A DNA stretch of 64,000 bases from Paraburkholderia sp. PGU19 (GCF_013426915.1 NZ_AP023179.1:2976001-3040000), one strand, 5' to 3'. Numbered from the stretch's first letter, positions 26,929 to 37,663 are shown. A program made the numbers and translations. The notes: a model not told the origin generated them from the sequence alone.

Positions 26929-28194
26929 TTACTTCTTGTAGATGCGCTTGCGCGTCTGCTCCAGCTGCGCAAGGATCGCATCGATCTTCGTCGGATCGGC
27001 GACGAACTGCTGCATGCCCTTCATCCCTTCGTCGGCCATTTCCTTCGTCATGTCGCGATCGTAGAACTGCGCAATGCCGCCCTTCGTGTTCGACAGAATC
27101 TGGAAACCGATCTTCGAAATGGGATCTTCCGGCTCAGGCGACTTGCTGTTCGCCGACAGCGAGCCAAGACCCGTCGCGAGCTTCGCACCCTGCTCCGGCG
27201 TCTCGACGAACGCGAGGAACGTATGCGCGTCAGCCTTGTTCTTGGCCTTGGCCGGAATATGCAGCGATTCGACGGGACCATCTTCCGCCGTCGGCACGTT
27301 CGAGTCGATGATCGGGAACTGGAAGTAGCTCATGTTCGGCTTCACGTTCGGCGGAAAACCGCCCGTGATGAACGTGCCCATCAGCATCATCGCGGCCTTG
27401 CCCTGGAACAGGAACGGTTGTGCCGCATCCAGATCGTACGACAGCGAGTTGTCGATGAAATCCTTGTCGTCGAGCAACTGCTTCCACGTCGTGTAGACCT
27501 TCTTCACGCGCGGATCGGTGTACGGCACTTCGCCTGCCATCAGCTTCTGGTGGAACGCATTGCCGTTGATACGCAGGTCGAGATAATCGAACCAGCCCGC
27601 CAGCGTCCACGCATCGCGGCCGCCCACTGCGAACGGCGTGATGCCCGCCGCCTTGAGCTTCTTGCACGCGTCCATCAACTGGTCCCACGTCTTCGGCTCG
27701 GACGCGATCCCAGCCTTCTGGAACAGATCCTTGCGATAGAACAGGCCCCACGAGTAGTACACGGTCGGCGCCGCATACTGCTTGCCGTTGTACGTCGACG
27801 ATTCCTTCGTCGATGCATACATGCTGTCCCAGCCGTTCTTCTTCCAGTCGCCGCTCAGGTCTTCAAAGAGACCGCGCCGCGCGTAGTACGCCATGCGCTC
27901 GCCGTTGTGCCAGTTGACGACATCGGGCGCGACCGTCGACAGCCAGCCCGGCAACTGCACCTTGTACGCCTCCTCATCGACGAACGACGCCTTCACGTCG
28001 ATGTCGGGATGCGCCTTCTTGAAGTCATCGATTACCGATTGCCACACCGCGCGCTGGCTTGCGCCTTTGAACGCGATATTGATCGTCATCGTGCCCGCTT
28101 CAGCCGTCGTCGCCGCGAAAGGCGAAACGGCTGTGGCGACCGCGAGAGCTGCGGCTGCAATGGCGGTGCGTGCGTTGAATTTTCTTGCTGTCAT
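26929..28194 (-). CDS. Sugar ABC transporter substrate-binding protein
   Basis: A 421-residue family 1 solute-binding protein with a signal peptide (MTARKFNARTAIAAAALAVA, cleavage after AEA near residue 33). The mature protein has WQSVIDDFKKAHPDIDVKAS, APDVVNWHNGERMAYYARRG, YSWGLFYRKDLFQKAGI, TWDQLMDACKKLKAAGITPF and GKAAMMLMGTFITGG, all typical of oligosaccharide binders. It delivers sugar to the two permeases downstream. Upstream is the beta-galactosidase gene, 58 bases away, with the same direction. Confidence 0.88.
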   Translation of the reverse strand: MTARKFNARTAIAAAALAVATAVSPFAATTAEAGTMTINIAFKGASQRAVWQSVIDDFKKAHPDIDVKASFVDEEAYKVQLPGWLSTVAPDVVNWHNGERMAYYARRGLFEDLSGDWKKNGWDSMYASTKESSTYNGKQYAAPTVYYSWGLFYRKDLFQKAGIASEPKTWDQLMDACKKLKAAGITPFAVGGRDAWTLAGWFDYLDLRINGNAFHQKLMAGEVPYTDPRVKKVYTTWKQLLDDKDFIDNSLSYDLDAAQPFLFQGKAAMMLMGTFITGGFPPNVKPNMSYFQFPIIDSNVPTAEDGPVESLHIPAKAKNKADAHTFLAFVETPEQGAKLATGLGSLSANSKSPEPEDPISKIGFQILSNTKGGIAQFYDRDMTKEMADEGMKGMQQFVADPTKIDAILAQLEQTRKRIYKK

Positions 28195-28252
28195 CTTCCT
28201 GTCTCCTTGTGTCCTGGTTCTAACCTGCTGGGATCACTGCTACGTTACGAAG

Positions 28253-30253
28253 TTATTCCGTGCTTTCCGTACCTTCCGTACGATAGGCCGCGACGCCTTG
28301 CGGCTCGACTTCATGCGCGCCGATCACGAAACGCGATGCATCGACGCCTTCGATCACGTGTCGAGCGTTCGTATAGTTGAATACATACGTGAGCTTGCCG
28401 CGCCGGCTGATACGCACGCTGTCGCCGAGCGGTGTCGGCGTGAGACCCGCTTCTGTCGCGATACGCGCAAACAGCGATTCCGTCAGGCGATCGTCGAACA
28501 GACTCGCGAAGTAATGCACTGAGCCATGCTGCACGTACGCGGGATGCCCGTCGGCGAAACGCGCGCGCACGCCGAAGCTGCGCTCGTCGGCGGCATCGAT
28601 CAGGTCGCGCCAGTAGCGCGCCTGACCTTCGCGCAGACCATCGCCTGCGTCGTTCACCTGCACGGGCTCCGTCACGTTCGGCCGCATCGATTCGACGCGC
28701 CATACGCGAATGGGTAGCAGCGATGCGAGTGCGCCCGGCGGCAGGTTCGCGGGAATCTGCAAATCAGGCGTCTTCGAACCCGTGCGCGGTCCGAGCACGA
28801 TCTGCGCGCCCGATGCCGCGAGCCGCACTGCGAAGTCGCCAGGCACGACGGGCAACGGCGGCACGACGATCATCGCGTAGCCGTCGAGCGGCGCATCGGC
28901 GGGAATCACATCGACGTCGAAGCCCAGCGAACGCAGCGCCGAGTAATACTCGAAAGCGAAGCGCGGGTAATGAAAGTCCGCGCCCTGCGGATGGATTTCA
29001 AAGAGCCATTTGGCTTCGTAGTCATAGATCAGCGCAACCTTGCTGCGCACATTCGCGTTCGCATCGGCATCCGCCGCCGACACCTTTGCGATCTCGTGCG
29101 CGACCTGCTCCGCTTCGCTGCCGCCGATGTCGAGGCGATTGTCGGGCGTGTTCAGCCCTGCGTGCATCTGCTCCTGCGCGAACGGCGCCTGACGCCACCT
29201 GAAGTACGACACGCAGCCTGCGCCGTGCGCGAACGCTTCCCAGCTCCACAGACGCACCATGCCCGGCAGCGGCGCGGGATTCCAGTGCGCCCAGTTCACG
29301 GGACCGGGTTGCTGCTCCATCACCCAGAACGGCAGCTTCGACATGCCGCGATACACGTCATGGTTGAACGAAGCAAAGTCGGGATGCCCGGTGCGCAGGA
29401 ACTTGGCCTTGACCTCCGGCGCGTACCACTGCTCTTCGAGCGCGCCGAGCGGATAGCTGTCCCACGTGGCCACATCGAGATCGCGCGCGACCTTGTAGTG
29501 ATCGAACTCGGTGAACAGCTGCATGAAGTTGTGCGCGACGGGACGTCCCGGCGAATGCGCGCGAATGATCTCGACCTGCATGCGGTTGTAGCGCGCGACT
29601 TCATCGGAGGCGAAACGCCGGTAATCGAGCCGATGCGAAGGATGCGCTTCCGTGACGGTCGCGACGGGCGCGTCGATTTCGTCGAAGCTGCGGTACTCCA
29701 TGCTCCAGAACACAGTGCCCCACGCGCGGTTCAAGGCGTCGACGTTCTGATAACGCTCCTTGAGCCACACGCGAAAGCGCGCGACGGCAGCAGGCGAATA
29801 GCTGACCACCGTGTTATGGCAACCGAATTCGTTATCCGTCTGCCAGTACGCGACGGCAGGATGCTTGCCGTAACGCTCCGCGACAGCCTCGCAGATCTTG
29901 CGCGACGCTTCGAAATACGACGGCGACGAGAAATCGTAATGACGGCGCGAGCCGAATGCGCGCGGACGTCCATCCGCGCCCACGGGCAGAATGTCGGGAT
30001 GACGGTCGATCAGCCACTTCGGCGGCGTCGCTGTCGGCGTGCACATGACGACCTGCAAGCCGGCCTCACCAAGCACGTCGATCGCACGGTCGAGCCAGGC
30101 CCAATCGTATTCACCCGGCGACGGCTCGATACGGCTCCAGGCAAATTCCGCGATTCGCACCTGCTCGATGCCGAGCGCCTTCATACGGCGCGCGTCGTCT
30201 TTCCACATCGATTCCGGCCAGTGCTCCGGGTAATAACAGACTCCAAGGCGCAT
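28253..30253 (-). CDS. Beta-galactosidase, glycoside hydrolase family 42
   Basis: A 666-residue cytoplasmic GH42 enzyme hydrolysing terminal beta-galactosides. The N-terminus [16 protein letters not shown] is diagnostic. The acid/base glutamate is in [10 protein letters not shown] (about residue 142) and the nucleophile in [13 protein letters not shown] (about 313). Trimerisation and C-terminal domains follow ([23 protein letters not shown]). No signal peptide, so substrate is imported first, which fits the ABC genes. Two ATGs lie six bases apart; the second (30253) is chosen since AAGGGA is then correctly spaced. The ATPase gene ends 15 bases upstream, so this is one operon. Confidence 0.93.
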   Translation of the reverse strand: MRLGVCYYPEHWPESMWKDDARRMKALGIEQVRIAEFAWSRIEPSPGEYDWAWLDRAIDVLGEAGLQVVMCTPTATPPKWLIDRHPDILPVGADGRPRAFGSRRHYDFSSPSYFEASRKICEAVAERYGKHPAVAYWQTDNEFGCHNTVVSYSPAAVARFRVWLKERYQNVDALNRAWGTVFWSMEYRSFDEIDAPVATVTEAHPSHRLDYRRFASDEVARYNRMQVEIIRAHSPGRPVAHNFMQLFTEFDHYKVARDLDVATWDSYPLGALEEQWYAPEVKAKFLRTGHPDFASFNHDVYRGMSKLPFWVMEQQPGPVNWAHWNPAPLPGMVRLWSWEAFAHGAGCVSYFRWRQAPFAQEQMHAGLNTPDNRLDIGGSEAEQVAHEIAKVSAADADANANVRSKVALIYDYEAKWLFEIHPQGADFHYPRFAFEYYSALRSLGFDVDVIPADAPLDGYAMIVVPPLPVVPGDFAVRLAASGAQIVLGPRTGSKTPDLQIPANLPPGALASLLPIRVWRVESMRPNVTEPVQVNDAGDGLREGQARYWRDLIDAADERSFGVRARFADGHPAYVQHGSVHYFASLFDDRLTESLFARIATEAGLTPTPLGDSVRISRRGKLTYVFNYTNARHVIEGVDASRFVIGAHEVEPQGVAAYRTEGTESTE

Positions 30254-30268
30254 GAGCATGTCCCTTAT

Positions 30269-31420
30269 TTATGCGTAGTGTTCGACGGAGTTAAGTGCCT
30301 TCACGGCGAATCCGTCTTCGATGAAAAGATGGCAGGCGCGGGCGGGCGCGGCGAATACCACGCGCTCGCCTTGTTCGACGCGAGCGTTGCCCGGCACCTT
30401 CGCGATCAGCACGGCGCCGCCTGGCTGCTCCAGATGCACGTAGCTGTGCTCGCCGAGATGCTCGATCAGCGAAATGGTGCGTGCGAGCGTTGCATCACGT
30501 CGTGATGCAACGTCCGTGACGAGTTCGAGATGCTCGGGGCGCACGCCGAGCGTGACAGGCTGCCCGCCTTGCAAGGTGCTGCCGTCGACTTCGACGCGCA
30601 GGGTTTCGTTGGTGTGATCGAGCGTGACGTCGACGCCTTGCGCGTCGATCGCCGTGACTCTGCCAGGCAGGAAGTTCATGCGCGGCGAGCCGATGAACCC
30701 CGCGACAAAGCGACTATTGGGCCGGTGATACAGCTCCAGCGGCGCGCCGATCTGCGCGATGCTGCCGTAGCGCTCGGTGTCCTTGCCCGAATGCAGCAGC
30801 ACGATCTTGTCAGCGAGCGTCATCGCTTCCGTCTGATCGTGCGTCACGTAGACGACGCTCGCGGTCGCGAACTGTTTGTGCAGGCGCGCAATTTCGATTC
30901 GCGTCTGGCCGCGCAACGTCGCGTCGAGATTAGACAAGGGTTCGTCGAACAGAAACACGCCTGGCTCGCGCACGATCGCGCGGCCAATTGCGACGCGCTG
31001 CCGCTGCCCGCCCGACAATGCGCGCGGCTTGCGGTCGAGCAGCGCTTCGAGTTGCAGGATGCGCGCGGCTTCCTTCACCTTGCTGTCGATTTCCGCTTTC
31101 GGCTTCTTCGCGAGCTTGAGGCCAAAAGCCATGTTCTCGTAGACGCTCATGTGCGGAAAAAGCGCGTAGCTCTGGAACACCATCGCGACGCCGCGCTCGG
31201 CAGCGGGCACATCGTTGACGATGCGACCGCCGATCGACAGATCGCCGTCCGTCACGTCTTCGAGACCCGCGATCATGCGCAGCAGCGTGGACTTGCCGCA
31301 GCCCGACGGACCGAGGAACACACAAAACTCGTTTTCGCCGATCTCCAGATCGACGTTGCGGATCACGGGCGCGTTGTCTCCATACGCTTTCTGCACGCCC
31401 TTCAACGAAATGCTCGCCAT
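30269..31420 (-). CDS. Carbohydrate ABC transporter ATPase (MalK/UgpC type)
   Basis: A 383-residue ATPase of the MalK group. It has Walker A GPSGCGKST, Q-loop FQSYALFPHMSVYENM, signature LSGGQRQRVAIGRAI, Walker B VFLFDEPLSNLDA and the H-loop VTHDQTEA. The C-terminal TOBE region (FIGSPRMNFLPGRV, LGVRPEHLELV) is typical. It is the first gene of the galactoside operon and energises the two permeases. The LacI palindrome lies 37 bases upstream. Confidence 0.92.
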   Translation of the reverse strand: MASISLKGVQKAYGDNAPVIRNVDLEIGENEFCVFLGPSGCGKSTLLRMIAGLEDVTDGDLSIGGRIVNDVPAAERGVAMVFQSYALFPHMSVYENMAFGLKLAKKPKAEIDSKVKEAARILQLEALLDRKPRALSGGQRQRVAIGRAIVREPGVFLFDEPLSNLDATLRGQTRIEIARLHKQFATASVVYVTHDQTEAMTLADKIVLLHSGKDTERYGSIAQIGAPLELYHRPNSRFVAGFIGSPRMNFLPGRVTAIDAQGVDVTLDHTNETLRVEVDGSTLQGGQPVTLGVRPEHLELVTDVASRRDATLARTISLIEHLGEHSYVHLEQPGGAVLIAKVPGNARVEQGERVVFAAPARACHLFIEDGFAVKALNSVEHYA

Positions 31421-31456
31421 CGCTTCGACTCCGTGATTTAATCAGCCCGAAGCGGA

Positions 31457-31472
31457 GATTAAGCGCTTAATC
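31457..31472. promoter_or_regulatory. LacI-family operator
   Basis: GATTAAGCGCTTAATC is a perfect 16-bp palindrome with the central CG typical of LacI-family sites. It lies between the ATPase gene (start 31420) and the divergent lacI-type gene (start 31648), so it can control both. Confidence 0.8.
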
Positions 31473-31647
31473 TGAATGGCCGAAAAAACGACCGCATTGC
31501 GATCGCTGGCCTTTCTGAAGGCCATTTGTTGGCCGCGTAAGGCTGTCTCCGATAATTCGTTCTGTCGTTTTGCGCATGGTGCCCCGCCTTCGTAGCCAAT
31601 GCAAATGATGAACGCGAGTCCCACATATTGAATAAGCGTTGCGAAAC

Positions 31648-32676
31648 ATGTCCACTTTGAGCGAAGTCGCGCGGCGCGCCGGCGTCACGTCGGCCACCGT
31701 TTCGAATGTGCTGCGCAATCGCGGGCGCGTCGGCGAACAGACGCGTCAGCGCGTGCTCGAAGCCGTCGAAGCGCTCAACTACCGTCCGCATCTTGCGGCG
31801 CGCGCACTCGCCGAAGGCCGCGCGCCGACCATCGCGCTGATGGTGTCGAGCATCGCGAACCCGTTCTACCCGGAGTTTGCGCTGGCCGTCGAGCGCGCGG
31901 CGCGCACCAGCGGGCACTTCGTCATCATCTGCAACACCAATGAAGACCCGCAAGCGGGCCGCGCGTATCTGGAGCAGATTGCGGGCACGCTCTCCGAAGG
32001 CGTGCTGGTGATGAACGCCAATCTCGACTTCGACGATCTGCGCAAAACGGAAGCGCGCGGCGCACCCGTGGTGCTGTGCATGTGGGAACGTCCCGACGAT
32101 CCACCCGGCCTGCCGTGCGTCGCCGTCGATTTCCGTCTCGCAGGCCAGCTTGCCGCGAAGCATCTGATCGAGCTTGGGCACACGCGCATCGGTGCGGTCG
32201 TCGGCAGCAAGCCCTCGGGTATTCACGCGTCGCGCTATGAGGGCTTCGTCGATGCGATGCGCGAGGCTGGCCTCAAAGTGCCCGCGAAAAACGTGCGTTA
32301 CGCACCCGATACGACGCAGGGCGGCTATGCCGCAGCGCGCGATCTGCTGGAGCACGACACGAAGCTGACGGCCATCTTCGCGACGAACGACCTGCCCGCG
32401 CTCGGCACGATTCACGCGGCGGCCGATCTCGGGCGCGACGTGCCGCGCGATCTCTCCGTGGTCGGCATCACGGACATTCAGCTTGCACAGCAATCTCGTC
32501 CGCCCCTCACAACCGTCGCCGTGCCGACCGTCGAAGCCGCGGAGCTCGCCGTGTCGTTGCTGCGCGAGCTGATCGAGCGGCCCGCCGGCAAGCATGGCGC
32601 GCACCAGAAAGCGCCGCGCGTGTGCGTGACGTCCGCGCCGCAGCTGATCGTGCGCGGCTCCACAAGCAAACGCTGA
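31648..32676 (+). CDS. LacI-family regulator of the galactoside operon
   Basis: A 342-residue repressor. The N-terminal helix-turn-helix and hinge read TLSEVARRAGVTSATVSNVL, RPHLAARALAEGR. The periplasmic-binding-like effector domain follows (TIALMVSSIANPFYPEFALA, AAKHLIELGHTRIGAVVG, RYEGFVDAM, AIFATNDLPALG, DLSVVGITDI). It is divergent from the ABC/GH42 operon, sharing the palindrome at 31457. An effector such as allolactose-like galactoside is probable but not shown. ATG at 31648 fits family alignment; TTG at 31639 is an alternative. Confidence 0.9.
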   Translation: MSTLSEVARRAGVTSATVSNVLRNRGRVGEQTRQRVLEAVEALNYRPHLAARALAEGRAPTIALMVSSIANPFYPEFALAVERAARTSGHFVIICNTNEDPQAGRAYLEQIAGTLSEGVLVMNANLDFDDLRKTEARGAPVVLCMWERPDDPPGLPCVAVDFRLAGQLAAKHLIELGHTRIGAVVGSKPSGIHASRYEGFVDAMREAGLKVPAKNVRYAPDTTQGGYAAARDLLEHDTKLTAIFATNDLPALGTIHAAADLGRDVPRDLSVVGITDIQLAQQSRPPLTTVAVPTVEAAELAVSLLRELIERPAGKHGAHQKAPRVCVTSAPQLIVRGSTSKR

Positions 32677-32967
32677 CCTATACCTGCAACGAAGCTGAGG
32701 CTTTCCTCATACATCACACGATCAGGCATGACAGGTCTCGCATCACTCGATCCTGGTCAAAATCAGTACAAACGCCTTTTTGCGTCGCGTGGTGCATTGG
32801 CGGGACAGAACGGGGACAAGAACCCGCAAAGGCTTGCGCGCCAAAGGCTTGTATTGCGCAGAGCGTCTGTTTATGCGGCTTTGCGCCATCATTGAATAAA
32901 AAAATCCGGTTCAAATCATCGTCGCGCTTGTTAGACTCGAATCGACTTCCCCAAGGGTTTTCGATTC

Positions 32968-33963
32968 ATGAACAACACAGTGGATGATCCAGAAGCCGTG
33001 CCGCGCTATCGCATCGGGGCCGTCGCTCGCATGGCGAATCTGCCCGTCGGCACGCTGCGTATCTGGGAGCGCCGCTATGGCGTTGTTGCGCCGCCCACCA
33101 CGCAATCGGGGCATCGCCTGTACAGCGAAGCCGACGTGCGGCGCGTCGCGATGATCAAGGGGCTCGTCGATCGTGGCTACTCGATCGGCTCGATCGCCAC
33201 CTTGCAGACGGGCGAACTCGAACGGCTCGCGTTCATGCATGTCGACAAGACCCCTGTTTCGCCGCTCGCGGAAGGACGGCCGGGCTTGCGGCTGCGCATC
33301 GTCGGCACGGCGCTCGCGCAGACCATTCGCCAGCATCTGCGCGCGATGCAGGCCGAGCTCGCGAGTGAGCCGAAAGTCTTCGAGAACATGACGGCTGCGT
33401 TCACCGAACGCATGAACCAGCCCACCGATGTGCTGATCATTCATCTGCCGTCGCTGCATGCGGACGATGTCGAGCGCGTGCTCGCGTTGAGCGCGTCGAC
33501 TCACGCGGAGAACATCGTCGTGGTGTATTCGTTTGCTGCCGCCAACACGATCAATCTGCTGGAACGCGTCGGCGTGCGCACGATACGCGAGCCGCTCGAT
33601 CAGGCATCGATCGCGCAGATGATGAGTGACATCCAGCGCAAGACGGGGCAAGCGGCGACGCAGCCTGACATGCGCGAGCCCGCGCCGCAGCGGCACTACT
33701 CCGACGAAACCTTGATGGCGATGGCCCATGCGTCGACCACCGTCGCGTGCGAATGCCCGAAGCATCTCGCAAGCATCATCATGCAGTTGAGCGCATTCGA
33801 GCAGTACAGCGTGAGCTGCGCGTCGCGCACGCCCGCCGATGCGCTGCTGCATGTCTATCTGGCGAACATCTCGGGCCGTGCTCGCGCGATGTTCGAGCAT
33901 GCGCTGCTGCGGCTCGAACGCGAGGAACGTTGGGCGCTGGAAAAATCGCTGACAGCGCGTTGA
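32968..33963 (+). CDS. MerR-family regulator with C-terminal cobalamin-binding-like domain
   Basis: A 331-residue regulator. Residues about 14-80 form a MerR helix-turn-helix (YRIGAVARMANLPVGTLRIW, ERRYGVV, GHRLYSEADVRRVAMIKGLV). The middle and end contain a Rossmann-like segment (TDVLIIHLPSLHADDVERVL, ENIVVVYSFAAANTINLLER) resembling the B12-binding fold of CarH/LitR-like regulators. The DxHxxG cobalamin-ligand motif is not seen, so ligand binding is doubtful. It stands alone; the next gene is convergent. About 290 bases upstream are free of genes and hold its promoter. Confidence 0.75.
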   Translation: MNNTVDDPEAVPRYRIGAVARMANLPVGTLRIWERRYGVVAPPTTQSGHRLYSEADVRRVAMIKGLVDRGYSIGSIATLQTGELERLAFMHVDKTPVSPLAEGRPGLRLRIVGTALAQTIRQHLRAMQAELASEPKVFENMTAAFTERMNQPTDVLIIHLPSLHADDVERVLALSASTHAENIVVVYSFAAANTINLLERVGVRTIREPLDQASIAQMMSDIQRKTGQAATQPDMREPAPQRHYSDETLMAMAHASTTVACECPKHLASIIMQLSAFEQYSVSCASRTPADALLHVYLANISGRARAMFEHALLRLEREERWALEKSLTAR

Positions 33964-34009
33964 TACCACAGAAGCGGCTACGCTAAACGTTTGCGCAGCC
34001 GTCCAGACT

Positions 34010-34969
34010 TCAGCGTTGCGAGCGCTTGTTCGCGTACATCGCGCCGTCGGCTTGCGCGAGCAGGTCGTCGATACTCTGCGGACTCTCCGGCTCATACGTC
34101 GCCGTGCCCACGCTGCAATGCAATTGATAAGGCGTTTGCGCGGACTGGTTGTGGACATCCAGTTGATGTCTGAGACGCGCGATGGTCTGCGTCGTCCCTT
34201 CTTCGTCCGAGTCGCCCAACAACACGACGAACTCGTCGCCGCCTAACCGTCCGATCACATCGCTGTCGCGTAATGCCGTTTGCAATACCTTTGCAAATGC
34301 AATCAACGCGCGGTCGCCTTCCGCGTGGCCGTACACGTCGTTGATATTCTTGAAGCCATTCAGATCGAAGAACAGCAGCGACGCCGGCTTTTGTGCGCGC
34401 TTGCAGAGCCTGATTGCATGCTGCGCGAGCGCCTCGAAGCCGCGTCGGTTCGACAGGCCTGTCAGCTCATCCGTGGTCGCGAGCTGCACGGCGGAGATTT
34501 CCTGCTCGGCCATGCGCGCAAGATCGCGCAACAGCACGCGCTCTTCGTCGTCCAATGCGCGTGGCTTCACGTCGATCAGACATAGCGTGCCGAGCCGGCT
34601 GCCGTTGTCGACGGTGAGCGGATAGCCCGCGTAGAAGCGGATATTCGGATCGCCCGTAACAAGCGGATTGTCGGCAAAGCGCACATCGAGCAACGCGTCG
34701 TTCACGAGGAACAGTTCATCGTCGAGAATCGTATGGCCGCAGAACGATACATCGCGCGATGTTTCCGAAGCATCGATGCCGGGATGCGACTTGAACCACT
34801 GGCGATGGCTGTCGACCAGTGTAACGGCCGCAATGGGCACGCCGAACAGGCGTCGCGCGAGGCGCGTGAGACGGTCGAACCGTTCTTCCGGCGGTGTATC
34901 GAGTATGTGAAGCGAACGCAACGTCTCCACGCGTTCGCTTTCGTTATGTGGCATTGATGGTCGCAGCAT
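34010..34969 (-). CDS. GAF-GGDEF diguanylate cyclase
   Basis: A 319-residue protein. Residues about 10-150 are a GAF sensor domain ([50 protein letters not shown]). Residues about 165-319 are a GGDEF domain with [34 protein letters not shown] and an intact [10 protein letters not shown] active site. It should make cyclic di-GMP in response to a small ligand. No inhibitory-site RxxD is obvious before GGDEF. No membrane segment. It stands alone on the minus strand; the start site is weakly served. Confidence 0.88.
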   Translation of the reverse strand: MLRPSMPHNESERVETLRSLHILDTPPEERFDRLTRLARRLFGVPIAAVTLVDSHRQWFKSHPGIDASETSRDVSFCGHTILDDELFLVNDALLDVRFADNPLVTGDPNIRFYAGYPLTVDNGSRLGTLCLIDVKPRALDDEERVLLRDLARMAEQEISAVQLATTDELTGLSNRRGFEALAQHAIRLCKRAQKPASLLFFDLNGFKNINDVYGHAEGDRALIAFAKVLQTALRDSDVIGRLGGDEFVVLLGDSDEEGTTQTIARLRHQLDVHNQSAQTPYQLHCSVGTATYEPESPQSIDDLLAQADGAMYANKRSQR

Positions 34970-35135
34970 TCGAGATCCGGATTAAACGCGAACACGCGAT
35001 ACTCCTTTAGCACCGCGCGATCCGCCGAAGGTTGAACGGAACCGGGTACAAATTCTATCCGCAGCCTGCCGTAAATGAAACGATTACGCCCTGCCCAGTT
35101 GACTCAAATGCATGCGTAATTGCCCTGACTGAAAG

Positions 35136-36737
35136 CTAACCGACACCTGTCGGCCCGTTCAGCACGATGCGCACCTTGCGCGCCAGTTCCACACGCCGAT
35201 ACGGCTTGTGAATCATGTCGAACTCGCTGCCGTTCGCATCGGTCCGCTCGAGCGACGCATCGGCATAGCCTGTCGTCAGCAACACCTTGATCTTCGGTTG
35301 CAGGCGCCGCGCCTCGCGCGCGAGCATCACGCCGTTCATGTTGCCCGGCATGATGAGGTCGGTGAACAGCAGGTCGACAGTCGTGCCGTCCTGCAACATC
35401 TCCATCGCCTCTTTCGTGTTCAGCACGACGCGCGTGCGATAGCCGATCTGCTCGAGCATCGCCTGCGCGACTTCCGCCACTTCGACGCGGTCGTCGACGA
35501 TCAGAATCGTTTCGTTGCCCGCCTTTTCGATTGCCTTCGGTGCGGACGGACGACGCTGCGCACTGCCTTCCACAGCCGGGAAATAAAGCCGCAACGTGGT
35601 GCCGACGCCGGGTTCCGAATACAGATTCACTGCTCCGCCCGACTGCTTCGCGAAGCCATATACCATCGACAACCCGAGGCCCGTGCCCTTGCCTTCGTCC
35701 TTCGTCGTGAAGAACGGGTCCATCACCCTGTCGAGAATCTCAGGCGGGATGCCGCAGCCGTTGTCGGAGATCGCAATGCTCACGTAGCGGCCGGTCCGCA
35801 GGTCGGCGAAGCCGACCATCGCTTGCTGCTCCAGTTCGACCGTCTCCGTGCGCACTGTCACGACACCGTCGCGCTTGTTTGCAAGCGCGTCGCGCGCATT
35901 GAGCAGCACGTTGAGCAATGCGACTTCGAGCTGGGTCGAATCGACACGGCAATTGCCGAGACCATCCTCATATTCGGTTTTCAACGAAACGTTCTCGCCA
36001 AGCGTGCGCCGCGCGAGTTCGACCATGCTGTCCGCCAGTGTATTCAGATTGACTGGGCGCCCCACGAGCTTCTGCTTGCGCGCGAACGCGAGCAGCTGTT
36101 GCGTCAGCGTCGTGGCTTTGGCGACCGCGCCGCGTATGCGATCGAGGCTTTGTGCCATCACCGGGCCTTGCGCATTACTTTCGATGCCCATTTGCAGCAC
36201 ATCCACATAACCCGCCATCACCTGCAGCAGGTTGTTGAAGTCGTGCGCAATGCCGCCCGTCAACTGCCCGAGCGCCTCCATCTTCTGCGCCTGATGCAGC
36301 GCGTCCTCTGCGTCGCGGCGACGGCTCACGTCCAGTTGCGAGCCGAAGAAATACACCAGTTCGCCTTGCTCGTTGAAGATGGGCGAAATGAAGAGCGCGT
36401 TCCAGAATGTCGAACCGTCCTTGCGATAGTTGAGAACCTCCGTCGCGATCTCGCGGCGATGCGCGACGGCGTCCCGCACTTCGTCGATGGTGGCGCGATC
36501 CGTCTCCGGCCCTTGCAGAAAGCGGCAGTTGGTGCCGATGATCTCCGGCAGCTCATAGCCTGTCATGCGCAGAAACGCATGGTTCGCGAAGATCACGGGG
36601 TTGTCGGGCAGGTTCGGATCGGTGACGACCATCGGCATGCGAGTCGTCGATACGGCGGCAAAGAAGATGTCGTCGCGATGGTCGGTGATCTGATGCGCGC
36701 CGCTTCGAATGGTTGTGAGTGTACCGTTGGTATCCAT
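35136..36737 (-). CDS. LOV-domain hybrid histidine kinase with C-terminal receiver
   Basis: A 533-residue soluble blue-light sensor kinase. A LOV domain spans residues about 20-140: the flavin-adduct motif GTNCRFLQG (cysteine about 71), [11 protein letters not shown] and FFGSQLDV are all present. A HisKA-type kinase follows, with the phospho-accepting histidine about 165 in [11 protein letters not shown], and an ATPase domain with DNGCGIPPE and [12 protein letters not shown]. The C-terminal receiver has its aspartate about 460 in [13 protein letters not shown] proteins form a flavin-cysteine bond in blue light, changing kinase activity. The output is not encoded nearby; MerR and GGDEF genes are close but no operon is evident. 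Start at 36737 (MDTNG) is chosen by domain fit; a frame extends to 36803. Confidence 0.9.
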   Translation of the reverse strand: MDTNGTLTTIRSGAHQITDHRDDIFFAAVSTTRMPMVVTDPNLPDNPVIFANHAFLRMTGYELPEIIGTNCRFLQGPETDRATIDEVRDAVAHRREIATEVLNYRKDGSTFWNALFISPIFNEQGELVYFFGSQLDVSRRRDAEDALHQAQKMEALGQLTGGIAHDFNNLLQVMAGYVDVLQMGIESNAQGPVMAQSLDRIRGAVAKATTLTQQLLAFARKQKLVGRPVNLNTLADSMVELARRTLGENVSLKTEYEDGLGNCRVDSTQLEVALLNVLLNARDALANKRDGVVTVRTETVELEQQAMVGFADLRTGRYVSIAISDNGCGIPPEILDRVMDPFFTTKDEGKGTGLGLSMVYGFAKQSGGAVNLYSEPGVGTTLRLYFPAVEGSAQRRPSAPKAIEKAGNETILIVDDRVEVAEVAQAMLEQIGYRTRVVLNTKEAMEMLQDGTTVDLLFTDLIMPGNMNGVMLAREARRLQPKIKVLLTTGYADASLERTDANGSEFDMIHKPYRRVELARKVRIVLNGPTGVG

Positions 36738-37032
36738 GGCATTTGACGCAATAAGGTGCGACAGCCACGGTTGTTTCGCTCGACTCTTTACGTGGGCAGT
36801 CACACTCCGGTTTGAGAAGCCGCATCGGTCTGCGCAGAGCGACGCGGAATTGCAATGCGTCCGTCAATGCGAAATTCATGCCGACACGAAAATGCGGCAG
36901 CAATTGCGCAAAAGCTCATGGATAAAAGGGAAGAGTTACCGCGCAAAGCCACCATGCGTCACTGGAAATGACGGATATGCGATGCGGGATTTCACAAAAG
37001 GAAAGGCGGCTAGAAAAATTTTCAAAAGATCT

Positions 37033-37629
37033 TTACTGCTGCGTCCGGCGCAGCATCGACAGGTCATAGCCTAAGGCGCGAACGCGTTCCAGCAGCGCGC
37101 GTTGCAGTTCGACTGCGGGCTTCGCTTCACGCGTGAGTATCCACAGATAGGTGCCGCTCGGTTCGCCGACGATCGACCAGTCATAGTCGTCGGCGTGGTC
37201 GAGCACCCAGTAGTCGCCGACATAGAACGGCCCGAAGAACGATACTTTCAGCTTTGCGTTGTCCGACTCGGGGACCACACGCGCCTTGCCGCGCGCGATG
37301 CGGCGCAATCCATCCGCACCGCCCTCGCGGCCCGTGTTGATCACGCTGATCAAGCCGTCGTCGCGCTTCGCGTAGTCCGCCGTGACGAAATCGCGGCCTC
37401 GCTCGAAATGATTGTCATAGCGCGCGAACTCGTACCAGCGCCCCGCATAGCGGTCCACGTCGACGCTCTTTGCCGGCTCGGGCACGCGCGCATTGCCCTT
37501 TTTCCTTCTGATGACGACGGCGCACGCAACCAGCAAACCCAATGCGACGACCACCGCGCCAGCAATGACAGCGCGCGCATGAGAACTGTTGTGCTCGATC
37601 TCCTGACTAACGTCTTGTTCGACACTCAT
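37033..37629 (-). CDS. Membrane-anchored lipocalin (Blc-like)
   Basis: A 198-residue protein with one N-terminal membrane helix (ARAVIAGAVVVALGLLVACA) followed by a Blc-type lipocalin. The lipocalin start is VDVDRYAGRWYEFARYDNHF, with VTADYAKRDDG, VSFFGPFYVGDYWVLDHA and YLWILTREAK later. Blc proteins bind lysolipids or fatty acids at the outer membrane; here a helix rather than a lipobox anchors it, probably to the inner membrane facing the periplasm. Its 5' end abuts the IS200/IS605 end, so its upstream region may have been replaced by the element. Confidence 0.82.
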   Translation of the reverse strand: MSVEQDVSQEIEHNSSHARAVIAGAVVVALGLLVACAVVIRRKKGNARVPEPAKSVDVDRYAGRWYEFARYDNHFERGRDFVTADYAKRDDGLISVINTGREGGADGLRRIARGKARVVPESDNAKLKVSFFGPFYVGDYWVLDHADDYDWSIVGEPSGTYLWILTREAKPAVELQRALLERVRALGYDLSMLRRTQQ

Positions 37630-37643
37630 CGGTTTGACATCCT

Positions 37644-37663
37644 CCCCGTCCTAAAGGACGGGG
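37644..37663 (-). repeat. IS end hairpin downstream of tnpB
   Basis: CCCCGTCC with GGACGGGG around TTTA (minus strand). This is the end next to the tnpB 3' part, where the omega (guide) RNA of TnpB elements is normally produced. Confidence 0.7.

Noticed and set aside
25924..28380. Long plus-strand open frame (818 codons) opposite the ABC transporter genes
   Set aside because: Arg/His-rich translation typical of antisense to GC-rich coding DNA, and the minus strand encodes clear ABC proteins.
32968..33963. MerR-type protein as a B12-dependent light receptor (CarH/LitR)
   Set aside because: The Rossmann-like half is present, but the cobalamin-ligand DxHxxG motif is not seen.
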